From: Bacteroidetes bacterium UBA7674
GTDB taxonomy: Bacteria; Bacteroidota; Bacteroidia; Chitinophagales; Chitinophagaceae
Length of the DNA stretch: 64,000 bases
NCBI GenBank assembly: GCA_002483105.1
Contig: DLHG01000013.1
Location: forward strand, 806,001 to 870,000
Reading direction: 5' to 3'
Position 1 is the first letter of the stretch. The number at the start of each line of letters is the position of its first letter. Under the pieces are notes generated by a model. That model made no database searches, was not told where the DNA came from, and was given only the letters and a program-made list of their open reading frames with translations. Positions 33,170-41,684 of this stretch are shown piece by piece. The translations under genes and the position numbers were made by a program.

Positions 33170-34423
33170 CTATTGTACGCTGAACTTAACCACAGCTGGC
33201 GTTTCACCTTTGTAGGCATAGCATATATAGATACCTGCAGGTAGTTGTTCTTGTATCGTCTTCTTACCCATCATTCGATACGAACGTATCTTCTGTCCCG
33301 ATACACTGTATATCTCTATCTTATCAACTGCATCTAACACTGTGATGTTTACATACCCTGGTACAGAGGTATAAACGTTGATGAGTGAAGCATTATTCGT
33401 TACCCCGTTCACTGAAGCAGGCCATATATCAATAGTCTTTTTGCTTGTTTCAGAGAAGCATGTATTAGACGACGTTAATGTCACTACATACTGGCCATTT
33501 GCCGCGTATGTATGTGGTGGTGGTGTAGCAGCAGTGCTTGTTGCAAGGTCACCAAAGTTCCAGTTGTAAGCGGTAGCCTTTTCAGAATTATTTTGCAGAG
33601 TAATGGTCTGGCCACTAAGAGGCGCATCAAAATCTGAGAATACATAGTTGCCAAATTGCTGCCAGTTGTCAAGACTGTCTAATACTACATGTGTAGCTAC
33701 ATTTTGTAGTTTCACTGCATCAGCTTGAGGTACGGTGGAGTAGAAGTTGCTCAGGTTTGGTGCTTTATGGAAGATAGAAGCATACAATACGCAAGCCTCC
33801 AGGTAGGAACCGGCCACTACAGGATGTGAGTTATCTCCACTGTACAATTCTATTGTGGGGAAGCTGTCTCTTACTACTTTCCATGCAGCGCCAACGGGTG
33901 CTACTGTGGCATTGTTGTCCTGTGTCATTTCCAGGTAGCTTTCTCTCAGGCGGGCCTGCATACCTGCATAAGTGCATATAGGTGGGTAATTACCGCAATT
34001 GGTAGGGTCACCATTTTTATAACCCCACGTCATCATGAACATTGTTTGGGTACAGCTGTTATTGTCATGTATCATGCTGTCAATGATCTGGGCATACGGA
34101 TACACTTGTGTCTCCACCTGTCCCGGCGAGAAGGCCGGGCGTTGGCTTTGTTCGTGTACAATCACCACATCCCACTGCTGGGAATAGATCTTCTGTATAG
34201 TTGTAGCGTTGGTGCTGTGCAGCTGAAGTGTATGTCCACCGGGAGTTGACTGGTCATATATTAATGTGTCTCCCATAGAGGTAGCAATATTCTGCAATAA
34301 CAACGGAACATCGTTGGTATAGATATAGCTGTTACCAATAAATAACACTTTGCGTGTTGTAGCATTTGACACACTTGCTGATAGAATTGACAGGACGGAT
34401 AGTAACGTAAATATTCTTTTCAT
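33170..34423 (-). CDS. SGNH-hydrolase-like secreted protein with PKD and T9SS sorting domains
   Basis: A 417-residue exported protein. I place the start at the ATG 34423 because it begins a signal peptide (MKRIFTLLSVLSILSASVSNA) and lies just after a perfect -7 box; upstream in-frame codons belong to the divergent promoter and mgtE. Residues about 24-260 look like an SGNH/GDSL hydrolase: KVLFIGNSYIYTND holds the candidate Ser, and SGDNSHPVVAGSYLEA holds the C-terminal Asp/His pair. A PKD-like domain (YNWNFGDLATSTAATPPPHTY) and a T9SS type A-like tail (INVYTSVPGYVNITVLD ... PAGIYICYAY) follow. It probably deacylates a surface carbohydrate, but the substrate is not known. Confidence 0.85.
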   Translation of the reverse strand: MKRIFTLLSVLSILSASVSNATTRKVLFIGNSYIYTNDVPLLLQNIATSMGDTLIYDQSTPGGHTLQLHSTNATTIQKIYSQQWDVVIVHEQSQRPAFSPGQVETQVYPYAQIIDSMIHDNNSCTQTMFMMTWGYKNGDPTNCGNYPPICTYAGMQARLRESYLEMTQDNNATVAPVGAAWKVVRDSFPTIELYSGDNSHPVVAGSYLEACVLYASIFHKAPNLSNFYSTVPQADAVKLQNVATHVVLDSLDNWQQFGNYVFSDFDAPLSGQTITLQNNSEKATAYNWNFGDLATSTAATPPPHTYAANGQYVVTLTSSNTCFSETSKKTIDIWPASVNGVTNNASLINVYTSVPGYVNITVLDAVDKIEIYSVSGQKIRSYRMMGKKTIQEQLPAGIYICYAYKGETPAVVKFSVQ

Positions 34424-34427
34424 ACAC

Positions 34428-34435
34428 CAAATATA
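34428..34435 (-). promoter_or_regulatory. -7 box TATATTTG directly before the SGNH gene
   Basis: An exact TAnnTTTG match on the minus strand whose final G is at 34428, four bases before the ATG at 34423. If transcription starts 4-7 bases after the box, the mRNA is leaderless or nearly so. Confidence 0.55.
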
Positions 34436-34467
34436 TGTAGCTTTTTCAAAATAACTTCCGGTTAATG

Positions 34468-34497
34468 TTGTTACAGACATATCAAAGATTAATTTTG
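34468..34497 (+). promoter_or_regulatory. Promoter of mgtE, ending 5 bases before the ATG
   Basis: TTG at 34468-34470, 19 bases, then TAATTTTG at 34490-34497, an exact match to TAnnTTTG at good spacing. Only 5 bases separate the box from the ATG at 34503, so the transcript is predicted to be leaderless. Confidence 0.65.
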
Positions 34498-34502
34498 CAG
34501 CA

Positions 34503-35882
34503 ATGGTAGATGACTTAATGATAAAGGCAAAGTTTGAAGAGCTGCTTGATCGTGATGACAGGGCGGCACTACACGACTTTCTTGATGAATTGAATATTAG
34601 CACTGTAGCCGAACTGATAGGAGAGATGCCAGAATCACAGGAGCGTATTATATCTACATTGTCCGTACACCGTGCTGCCAGTACGTTTAAGATACTGGAC
34701 TTCAGTACACAGAAAGATCTGATACACGACCTGCCTCCATACAAGACGGCCGAGCTACTGAACGAATTACCTGCGGATGACCGTACCTCGCTGCTGGAGG
34801 AACTTCCCAGCGAAGTAGTGAAGGAACTCATACGCCTCCTGCATCCTGAAGAGCGTAGAATTACACTGGAATTATTAGGTTACAAAGAGGGTAGTGTGGG
34901 CAGGCTGATGACGCCGGACTACATAGCAGTGTTCCTCGACTGGACGGTCCAGGAAGTACTAGACCACATCAGGACATTCGGCAAAGACTCTGAAACCATT
35001 GATGTAGTATATGTGATAGATGACAACGGTAAACTGATAGACGATATCAGGATACGCGAGTTCCTCCTCACCGATCTGAATGTAAAAGTGTCAGACCTGA
35101 TAGACGGGCGCTTTATAGCGCTGAATGTAAATGACGATCAGAATATAGCCAACGATGTGTTCAAAATGAATAATCGCGTGGCCTTACCTGTTGTTGATGA
35201 TAAAAATATTCTGTTAGGCATCATTACCATCGATGATATCCTCTGGGTAGCCAGTGAGGAGTTCAGTGAAGACATGCAACGCATAGGTGGTACTGAAGCG
35301 CTCAACGAACCCTATCTTGATGTGCCGTTATTCAAGCTATTCAAAAAGCGGGTGGGTTGGCTGATCGTCCTCTTCTTTGGAGAGATGCTTACGGCCACTG
35401 CTATGGGGTATTTCGAATATGAAATATCACAGGCTGTTGTCTTGGCGTTGTTCGTACCGTTAATTATTTCCAGTGGTGGTAACAGTGGCTCACAGGCGGC
35501 TACACTTATCATTCAGGCACTCGCCGTAGGGGATATTACTATCAAGGACTGGTGGCGGGTAATGCGCAGGGAGATCAAGTCAGGACTCATGCTTGGTACG
35601 GTATTGGGTGTTGTCGGCTTCCTCAGGGTAGGACTGTGGGGGGCATATACCGGTGGATATGGTGAACACGCAATACTATTGGGCATAGCTGTAGGTATCA
35701 CTTTACTTTGCGTTGTGCTTTGGGGTACATTGAGTGGGTCTATGTTGCCTTTGCTATTGAAAAAATTAGGCGCTGACCCCGCAGTATCTTCAGCCCCGTT
35801 CATCGCAACACTGGTGGATGTAACAGGGCTCATCATTTATTTCTCAGTAGCTTTCTCATTATTAAGCGGACATATGTTATAA
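34503..35882 (+). CDS. mgtE: MgtE-type magnesium transporter
   Basis: Magnesium channel of the MgtE/SLC41 family, 459 residues. The N-terminal helical domain (about 1-130) has repeated LPxxxxxELLxELPxDDRTSLLEELP units; a CBS pair follows (about 135-260; GSVGRLMTPDYIAVFLDWTVQEVLDHIR ... VVDDKNILLGIITIDDILW). The C-terminal part has five membrane helices with the pore motif SSGGNSGSQAATLIIQ. Cytosolic magnesium binding to N and CBS domains closes the channel in characterised members. Divergent from the SGNH gene; the CsaA-like gene follows 4 bases after the stop. Confidence 0.95.
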   Translation: MVDDLMIKAKFEELLDRDDRAALHDFLDELNISTVAELIGEMPESQERIISTLSVHRAASTFKILDFSTQKDLIHDLPPYKTAELLNELPADDRTSLLEELPSEVVKELIRLLHPEERRITLELLGYKEGSVGRLMTPDYIAVFLDWTVQEVLDHIRTFGKDSETIDVVYVIDDNGKLIDDIRIREFLLTDLNVKVSDLIDGRFIALNVNDDQNIANDVFKMNNRVALPVVDDKNILLGIITIDDILWVASEEFSEDMQRIGGTEALNEPYLDVPLFKLFKKRVGWLIVLFFGEMLTATAMGYFEYEISQAVVLALFVPLIISSGGNSGSQAATLIIQALAVGDITIKDWWRVMRREIKSGLMLGTVLGVVGFLRVGLWGAYTGGYGEHAILLGIAVGITLLCVVLWGTLSGSMLPLLLKKLGADPAVSSAPFIATLVDVTGLIIYFSVAFSLLSGHML

Positions 35883-35886
35883 CACT

Positions 35887-36222
35887 ATGGAGAATAATTT
35901 AACCTGGCAGGATTTTGAAAAGGTAGAGATAAGAACAGGAACTATTATCTCAGCTGAAGTATTCAAAGAAGCTAAGAAACCTGCCTATAAACTAAGTATT
36001 GACTTTGGAGAGTTGGGTATCAAAAAGTCTTCCGCACAAATCACGAAACGTTATACGCCTGAAGAATTGATCGGGAAAAGGGTAGTGGCGGTCGTGAATT
36101 TTCCTGTCAAACAAATAGCTACACTCATGAGCGAATGTCTTGTGTTAGGCGCAATGGATGGCGACGAAATAACACTGCTCACCCCCGACAAGGAAGTAAT
36201 AAATGGCTTACGTATCGGCTAG
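35887..36222 (+). CDS. csaA: CsaA-like tRNA-binding domain protein
   Basis: A 111-residue single-domain OB-fold protein of the CsaA/EMAP type. It contains FEKVEIRTGTIISAEVFKEAKKPAYKLSIDFGELGIKKSSAQITKRYTPEEL, then KRVVAVVNFPVKQIATLMSECLVLGA, all diagnostic. Bacterial CsaA binds tRNA and has chaperone-like activity with unfolded proteins. It forms a short operon with mgtE, probably only by position, and its end overlaps the convergent FkbM gene by 4 bases. Confidence 0.94.
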   Translation: MENNLTWQDFEKVEIRTGTIISAEVFKEAKKPAYKLSIDFGELGIKKSSAQITKRYTPEELIGKRVVAVVNFPVKQIATLMSECLVLGAMDGDEITLLTPDKEVINGLRIG

Positions 36223-36938
36223 GGGTGCGCGATAAAATAATACTCGCTATTACGCTTATAGATATCTTCAAATTGTTGCAGACTGAGGTTGGGCTTGTCG
36301 TTCAGCCAGTCTTTTAATCTTGATATTTTCAGGCCACATTCTGTTAGCAGACCATGGACCTGCACCGGAGTTGAATTGTAAAAATCAGATGCGCCAAGCC
36401 CGTGCTCAAATATCACGATCGGCTTATTCTCTGTCAGTACTTTTTTAGCGCCCTGCATTACCAATAGTTCGCCACCTTCCACATCTATTTTTATCAAAGT
36501 GATCTTTGTGCCTGAAGGTATAGTATCATCCAGCAAATCAGTTTTTACTGTTATCTGTGTATCCTGTTCATTCTCCCGGTCATATTTACGTTTTATAAGT
36601 CCGCTATACGAAGGATTGGAAACGACGTAATTAAATGTGGAAGTACCTTTATTATTGCTGAGGGCAATATCAAATATTTTGCATTTCGGATTGCTCTTAT
36701 ACTTTTCTACAAGTCCCTTGTACAATACCGGTATAGGTTCAAATGCGAAATGTGTTCCTTGTGGCGCAAATCTCAATATCTGATCCAGGACCTCTCCTTT
36801 GTGCGCGCCGACATCAATACAATTACTGTCGGCTTTGCATACCTTTTTAATGATATTTAAAGTCTGCTTGTCGTATTGCTGGTTTTTGGTAAAGGCTATA
36901 GGTATTTTTTTAATAAGCTGCTTTATAGTCTTCTTCAT
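36219..36938 (-). CDS. FkbM-family methyltransferase
   Basis: A 239-residue S-adenosylmethionine-dependent methyltransferase. The SAM-binding motif is NCIDVGAHKGEVLDQILR at about residues 39-56, with HFAFEPIPVLYKGL in the next strand, IKIDVEGGELLVMQGAKKVL as motif 4, and VIFEHGLGASDFY near the end. FkbM-type enzymes usually O-methylate sugars in polysaccharides or natural products. It stands apart from any glycan cluster here and may be monocistronic. Confidence 0.92.
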   Translation of the reverse strand: MKKTIKQLIKKIPIAFTKNQQYDKQTLNIIKKVCKADSNCIDVGAHKGEVLDQILRFAPQGTHFAFEPIPVLYKGLVEKYKSNPKCKIFDIALSNNKGTSTFNYVVSNPSYSGLIKRKYDRENEQDTQITVKTDLLDDTIPSGTKITLIKIDVEGGELLVMQGAKKVLTENKPIVIFEHGLGASDFYNSTPVQVHGLLTECGLKISRLKDWLNDKPNLSLQQFEDIYKRNSEYYFIAHP

Positions 36939-36967
36939 TCCGCTTGGCGCTAAGGATACAAATTACG

Positions 36968-37022
36968 AGCCCCGAAAGTAAAAATAAAAGCGATAAAAAT
37001 CGCTATTATTTCAGTCGGGGCT
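36968..37022 (-). terminator. Nested inverted repeats between FkbM and the small lipoprotein
   Basis: An outer 8-bp inverted repeat (AGCCCCGA at 36968-36975 with TCGGGGCT at 37015-37022) encloses a separate inner hairpin AGCGAT-AAAA-ATCGCT (36989-37004). On the minus strand the inner hairpin is followed by TTTATTTTTAC. It probably ends transcription from the small lipoprotein gene, but the outer repeat is unusual for a simple terminator. Confidence 0.55.
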
Positions 37023-37058
37023 ATCGATGAATATGAAATATATTATATTTATGAGTCC

Positions 37059-37316
37059 TTATTTCTGAGGCTTTACCTCATTTTCGGGGTTCCCGTTGTT
37101 AGATACATTGCCCGCATCAGTACCGGTATCTGATTCATTCGGATGTGGATTTGCCTCCTTTGAAGGGTCAGTTCCACCATATGTGGCAGGTGCTGTTCCA
37201 TGTACATTAGTAGAATCTATGGGCGTACTTTCAGCCCTTTGATCACCCTGGTCCATGCAAGATGTCATGATTAATGGGAGTGTCAGTGCTATAAAGCAGT
37301 TTATCAGCTTGCTCAT
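37059..37316 (-). CDS. Small putative lipoprotein
   Basis: An 85-residue protein with a lipoprotein signal (ALTLPLIMTSC, Cys about residue 17) and a hydrophilic, probably disordered mature part rich in N, D, S, T, P and G. No domain is recognised. The lipobox, the ATG and separation from neighbours by hairpins support it as a real gene, but short disordered proteins are hard to validate by eye. Confidence 0.65.
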   Translation of the reverse strand: MSKLINCFIALTLPLIMTSCMDQGDQRAESTPIDSTNVHGTAPATYGGTDPSKEANPHPNESDTGTDAGNVSNNGNPENEVKPQK

Positions 37317-37361
37317 AATAGTAGTTTTACTGTAGAGTATAAAAATACTGTGCCGTGATAA

Positions 37362-38078
37362 TTATTTTATAAGTGCCTGTACATCAGGATCTCCTTCAAG
37401 GTTGCTCATTTGCCTCATAATATGGGGAGTGCGTCGGTTCACCCACCTGCTCGTAGGAACTACACTAAAGCGTTTGGGATTGGGCAGGCACGCGATGATC
37501 ATCGCCGCTTCCCTGCGACTCAGGTTTTTGGCTGATTTATTAAAGTATTTCTGTGCTGCGGCTTCTATTCCAAATATACCCGGCCCCATTTCTATCACGT
37601 TCAGGTATACTTCCATTATTCTTTTCTTGCCCCAGGTCCATTCTATTAGTTTGGTAAAGCCTGCCTCCGGTGCTTTACGGATATACCGGCCCCAACCGCT
37701 GCCTTGCCACAGAAATACATTCTTCGCTGTTTGTTGTGTTATCGTGCTGGCAGCAGAGCCTCTGGGGCGCTTCTTTTTCCTCTTGCCGGAGGTAGTACCA
37801 TTCAGACTTTTGTCTATTGCTTTCCAGTCAAAACCTTCATGATCGGGGAACAGCTGGTCTTCACTCGCTATAGCAGCCAGCTTTACATTCCGGGATATCT
37901 TATCCCAACTCACATAGTCACGCTTCAGTCCATGCCCTTCTACCACTGCGGAAAGCTGGGTAATAGTGATAGGTGGCCAGATGAAGCGGCATAGCACTGT
38001 GTACAATATAGAAGCAACAAAGGCATAAAGTATCACTTTACCTATCCTTCGCCAGATGCTCTTCTTTTTCTTGATCAT
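37362..38078 (-). CDS. mtgA: Monofunctional biosynthetic peptidoglycan transglycosylase
   Basis: A 238-residue membrane-anchored GT51 enzyme that polymerises lipid II glycan strands. An N-terminal membrane helix (IGKVILYAFVASILYTVLCRF) is followed by the GT51 motifs: AAIASEDQLFPDHEGFDWKAI with the catalytic Glu, GSAASTITQQTAKNVFLW, KKRIMEVYLNVIEMGPGIFGIEAAAQKYF, and LSRREAAMIIACLPNPKRFS. There is no transpeptidase domain. Length and layout match MtgA. Confidence 0.95.
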   Translation of the reverse strand: MIKKKKSIWRRIGKVILYAFVASILYTVLCRFIWPPITITQLSAVVEGHGLKRDYVSWDKISRNVKLAAIASEDQLFPDHEGFDWKAIDKSLNGTTSGKRKKKRPRGSAASTITQQTAKNVFLWQGSGWGRYIRKAPEAGFTKLIEWTWGKKRIMEVYLNVIEMGPGIFGIEAAAQKYFNKSAKNLSRREAAMIIACLPNPKRFSVVPTSRWVNRRTPHIMRQMSNLEGDPDVQALIK

Positions 38079-38117
38079 TATGTTGAAGATATAACTTGTA
38101 GCGTGAAAATAATAGTG

Positions 38118-39014
38118 CTACATAGTTTTTAGCTGCGCGAATGCCGCAGCCAGTTTCTGTTCTACGTTCTCGCCGCCGCCTGTATCAAAACGAACGGAGA
38201 AGAAATCGGTCTTTTCTCTTTTGCCGCTTTTCAGGTCATGCACCTGTATGGAGTTTCCGGTTATCCATAATTGTCCCGCATAGCAGTAAACAGAATTGAT
38301 ACGATTAACAGGTATGCTCACTTGTTTGCGAATCGGTCGTCCCTTTGCCTGGGGGTGGTCATAGGTAACAAACAATTTTTCTCCTCTGAAGGAATATTGA
38401 TAGTTCCTTTCTCTTGTAGGGAACTTACGTCTATTCGGAGTAACAGTATGTTGGGCTAATGCTGCTGTAATGAATTGTTGTGTTTTTGTCGCACTGTCAA
38501 CTATAGGGTCGGGGATTGCAGAAACAACAGTATCTATAGTTGGAGGTGTGATCGCTACAACGGTATCAATCACCGTATCAGCAATTGGAACGCTAATTAC
38601 GGCTTTAGGAACAGGTGCTTTCTGCTGCGCAATATTTGTGACTAAAGTATTCCCGGTGTATATAGTCTTGTCGGTATTATAAAGAAAGAAAACAGAAATG
38701 GCAGCAACAATAAGAATGGCAAAAACCGCCAACCAGGGATAGTGACCTTTATAAGCAGTTTTTATTTCGGGCAGGATGCCAAGTGGTTCCCTTTCTCTTT
38801 TATCCTTTAGTACGGAGTTATCATATACTTTTCGCTTGCCTTTGTTGGATAGCACCCGGTATGCTTCACAAATATCCATATACCGTTCATGGTTATGAGG
38901 GTTGCTCACAGTTCTGTCAGGGTGATATTTCAGGCACAGCGTACGAAAGGCCTCTTTTATCTCACGATTACCCGCATTGTGGGCAACACCAAGAATAAAA
39001 TAATAGTCTTTCAT
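38118..39014 (-). CDS. J-domain membrane protein
   Basis: A 298-residue protein with an N-terminal DnaJ domain (MKDYYFILGVAHNAGNREIKEAF, HPD at residues 31-33) and one membrane helix (about 88-110, LAVFAILIVAAISVFFLY). A Thr/Val/Pro-rich linker follows, then a C-terminal beta-rich domain (YSFRGEKLFVTYDHPQAKGRPIRKQVSI). The J domain should stimulate DnaK; the C-terminal part is not recognised. I use the ATG at 39014 because a -7 promoter box covers 39033-39040, which excludes the upstream in-frame TTG at 39035. Confidence 0.85.
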   Translation of the reverse strand: MKDYYFILGVAHNAGNREIKEAFRTLCLKYHPDRTVSNPHNHERYMDICEAYRVLSNKGKRKVYDNSVLKDKREREPLGILPEIKTAYKGHYPWLAVFAILIVAAISVFFLYNTDKTIYTGNTLVTNIAQQKAPVPKAVISVPIADTVIDTVVAITPPTIDTVVSAIPDPIVDSATKTQQFITAALAQHTVTPNRRKFPTRERNYQYSFRGEKLFVTYDHPQAKGRPIRKQVSIPVNRINSVYCYAGQLWITGNSIQVHDLKSGKREKTDFFSVRFDTGGGENVEQKLAAAFAQLKTM

Positions 39015-39032
39015 GGAAACGCAATTTGCGCT

Positions 39033-39040
39033 CAAAAATA
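39033..39040 (-). promoter_or_regulatory. -7 box TATTTTTG upstream of the J-domain gene
   Basis: An exact TAnnTTTG match on the minus strand, 18 bases before the ATG at 39014. It helps decide the start codon of the gene. Confidence 0.5.
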
Positions 39041-39086
39041 TAAAACTTTACTGTGCTTCGGGGCAATAGTAATCCCCAAATGGGTA

Positions 39087-41156
39087 TTAATTGAGCGGAA
39101 TGGAGATATAAAAGGTAGTGCCTATGTTTGGTTTACTGTCAAACCATATTTTACCCTTGTGGGCCTCCACTATTTGCTTGGAGATAGACAGGCCGAGTCC
39201 AAATGGTTTTTCACCTTCAGTACCCGGGCGTTTGGCCTCTGTAAACATGTCGAATATTTTGTCCTTGTACTCTTCCGGTATGCCTATTCCTTCGTCTGTA
39301 ATGGTAATAACAGCTTCTTTACTATCTGCAGTGGCACCAATGCTTATTAGTCCGCCTTCCGGGGTAAATTTGATGGCATTGGTAATAATATTGCTTATTA
39401 CCCTTATGATCTTTTCCTTGTTCGCATAAATATCGATGGAAGCGTCTTGCTGACTGCTTAATGTCAACTGTTGGTTCTTTTGTGCTGCTCTGAAGCGCAG
39501 TAGGTTGATACAGCTTTTTAGTATGGCGGTCAGGTCGGTATATTCTTTCTCCAGCTCTGTTACCTGTTTGCTGGCCGATATTTCTATCAGGTCGTTACTG
39601 ATGTTCAACGCATGAGTGCAGGCTTCTTTTATCAGCAGTATATACTCTTTTTGTTCTTCGGGAAAACTGTCAATATCTATTTCCATTAATTCCGCAAGCG
39701 ATGATACCGCCAGTATCGGGTTCCTGATATCATGAGATACAGCCTGGAGTATACGGTCTTTCTCTTTATTGCTTTTGGCAAGTGCGCCCAGCGTTTCTTC
39801 GTTTTTGATGTTCTGGTCCTTTACGTGTTTATTCAGCTTAGAAAGAATCATCACGTTCTGCCTCGATTTTCGCCAGTTCCGTACTATCAGTATCCCAATG
39901 GCAATGCTCATCAACGCACCTACTATCAGCAATATCAGATATTCCTGTTTTCTTTTGTTGCTTTCTGCCAGGGCGACTATTTCTTGCTCCTTTTTCAGGT
40001 TTTCGAAACGGGCATTGATGTCTGTTTCCAGGAGGTTCTTCTTCTTTATATCGCTGCTATCTTTCAGGTTGATATAAGTGGTGAGGTGAGCCAATGCTTT
40101 TTTATCATCGCCGCTCAATTCATAGTATTCAGACATTGTCTTTTCAAAGCCTAATGCTACAAACTCACTCTTTAATGTATCAGATATCTTTTTTATTTCA
40201 TCAAGGACAATTTTCGCTTCACCGGTATTGCTTTCATCAAGGTAATAATTGGCCAGTTTCAGTCTGCTTATCTGTGCATCATATTTGTCGTGAGCGGGCA
40301 GGCTATTTATGGCAATGCTTTTTCTGAGCAATTCTTTTGCTTCTGCTGTTTTGCCTGTAGTATGATATGCGGTCGCTAAATTACCGTACACTACTGCTAT
40401 GGCCTGGTTCATCAGGCTCCTTTTAATGGCGGGGAACTGCGCGTAATTTTCATTTATATAGGCCAGTGCTTTCTGGTAATAATGGATAGCAGTGTCATTC
40501 TCGCCCAGATGGTAGTAGCATAATCCAATGTTGTCTATCACTTCCTGTTTCCGGAAGAACCACATAAAATTTTTCTCACAACTTTGTAAGTTGGTCATTG
40601 AAGTCTTAAAGTACTCACTCGCTTTCAGGTAACGCTCCTGTTTGTAGAGCACCATGCCCAAGCGGTAATCGAAGTCGCCGATAACACATATGTTTTGAGA
40701 GGAGGCTGCATACTCTTTGGCCTGGAAGTAACTGGTAAAGGCATCTTCATATTTCCCCAGGGCGAGCAGTGCGTCCCCCTTGGAACTATAACCCTGTGAC
40801 ACATGTGGCAGGTATTCTTCAGACTTGTTGTCTTTAAATACATCTATCATAGAGTCAGCATACACAAGGGCTTTTTCGTTATTATGATAATTTCTTCTGT
40901 ACGAATTGTAATGAAATTCGTAATAACGAAAACGCTCTACCAGGTCGGTAGGAGCTAAGGCACTAAACGAAGAGTCGAGGTATTTGATACTGGCATCTAC
41001 ATCACCAATATCATCATGGATCATTAAAGCCTCTTCATAATTTTTTTGAAAATCAGAGACTTCTCCGCTTGCGGATTCTTCCTTACACGAGTAGATCGTG
41101 ATACAGAAGAGGGATAACAGTAAGATAAAATATGACCGGGTGTTGTGTCTGCGCAA
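39087..41156 (-). CDS. TPR-repeat sensor histidine kinase
   Basis: A sensor kinase of about 689 residues. After an N-terminal export signal ending in a lipobox-like IYSC come about six TPR-like repeats (e.g. NIGLCYYHLGENDTAIHYYQKALAYI; GNLATAYHTTGKTAEAKELLRKSIAI), a membrane helix (YLILLIVGALMSIAIGILIV), a coiled coil, a HisKA domain with phosphoacceptor His in LQAVSHDIRNPILAVSSL, and a HATPase domain (ISNIITNAIKFTPEGG; DEGIGIPEEYKDKIFDMF; GLGLSISKQIVEAHKG). No response regulator is adjacent. I prefer the TTG at 41156 because a perfect -7 box sits at 41174-41181, excluding the TTG at 41195. Confidence 0.88.
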   Translation of the reverse strand: MRRHNTRSYFILLLSLFCITIYSCKEESASGEVSDFQKNYEEALMIHDDIGDVDASIKYLDSSFSALAPTDLVERFRYYEFHYNSYRRNYHNNEKALVYADSMIDVFKDNKSEEYLPHVSQGYSSKGDALLALGKYEDAFTSYFQAKEYAASSQNICVIGDFDYRLGMVLYKQERYLKASEYFKTSMTNLQSCEKNFMWFFRKQEVIDNIGLCYYHLGENDTAIHYYQKALAYINENYAQFPAIKRSLMNQAIAVVYGNLATAYHTTGKTAEAKELLRKSIAINSLPAHDKYDAQISRLKLANYYLDESNTGEAKIVLDEIKKISDTLKSEFVALGFEKTMSEYYELSGDDKKALAHLTTYINLKDSSDIKKKNLLETDINARFENLKKEQEIVALAESNKRKQEYLILLIVGALMSIAIGILIVRNWRKSRQNVMILSKLNKHVKDQNIKNEETLGALAKSNKEKDRILQAVSHDIRNPILAVSSLAELMEIDIDSFPEEQKEYILLIKEACTHALNISNDLIEISASKQVTELEKEYTDLTAILKSCINLLRFRAAQKNQQLTLSSQQDASIDIYANKEKIIRVISNIITNAIKFTPEGGLISIGATADSKEAVITITDEGIGIPEEYKDKIFDMFTEAKRPGTEGEKPFGLGLSISKQIVEAHKGKIWFDSKPNIGTTFYISIPLN

Positions 41157-41173
41157 GTTGTTGTGTATTGTTA

Positions 41174-41181
41174 CAAATATA
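41174..41181 (-). promoter_or_regulatory. -7 box TATATTTG upstream of the histidine kinase
   Basis: An exact TAnnTTTG match on the minus strand, 17 bases before the TTG start at 41156. It implies a leader of roughly 10-14 bases and rules out the longer reading frame. Confidence 0.5.
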
Positions 41182-41225
41182 GCGTCTGCGGTCAAACATT
41201 GTATATTATGAATTTCAGATTTTTT

Positions 41226-41684
41226 TTATATTTTGTTCTTAATTCGTTTCTTCTCTTTGTATTCTATCACCTTCACTTCATTAAGTATGATATCCCAATA
41301 ACCCCAGGCCCACGAATGCGATGTTTTACGCATTTCAAGTCCGGCTATGTCAGACAGGTACCAGCACATCTCGTAAGCAAAATCTTTATTCACAGTACTC
41401 ACCGGTGCAGCTGTTACTGTTTTCATACAGTCATTCACTACTTTTTTTAAAGTGGCTTTGTGTGGTTTCTTTTCCTGCTTCAGTAATCGGATAAGTTCCT
41501 TTGCGCTTTTGTTCAGTATTTTGGTAATGGTGTCCCGCTCCTCTTCCGTAGTCTGTACAACTGAGGGGAGTATCTTGTAAAAGGATCTGTATTTATCCAC
41601 TTCTTCAAAACGCTCCAGTTTGGCAAGCGTACTTTCCTTATCCAGTGGTTCTACCTTATATGATATGTAATCAAATCTCCCCAT
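41226..41684 (-). CDS. Hypothetical protein
   Basis: A 152-residue soluble, Lys/Glu-rich protein (opening MGRFDYISYKVEPLDKE) with a mostly helical pattern and an aromatic-rich C-terminus (YEMCWYLSDIAGLEMRKTSHSWAWGYWDII). I do not recognise the family. Its ATG directly follows the stop codon of the nitroreductase gene, giving a zero-base gap that strongly suggests translation from the same mRNA. Confidence 0.7.
   Translation of the reverse strand: MGRFDYISYKVEPLDKESTLAKLERFEEVDKYRSFYKILPSVVQTTEEERDTITKILNKSAKELIRLLKQEKKPHKATLKKVVNDCMKTVTAAPVSTVNKDFAYEMCWYLSDIAGLEMRKTSHSWAWGYWDIILNEVKVIEYKEKKRIKNKI

Noticed and set aside
33170..34831. Longer version of the SGNH protein starting at 34831
   Set aside because: The extra N-terminus is a Ser-rich shadow of the mgtE coding sequence and would place the signal peptide internally. 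The ATG at 34423 is far better supported.
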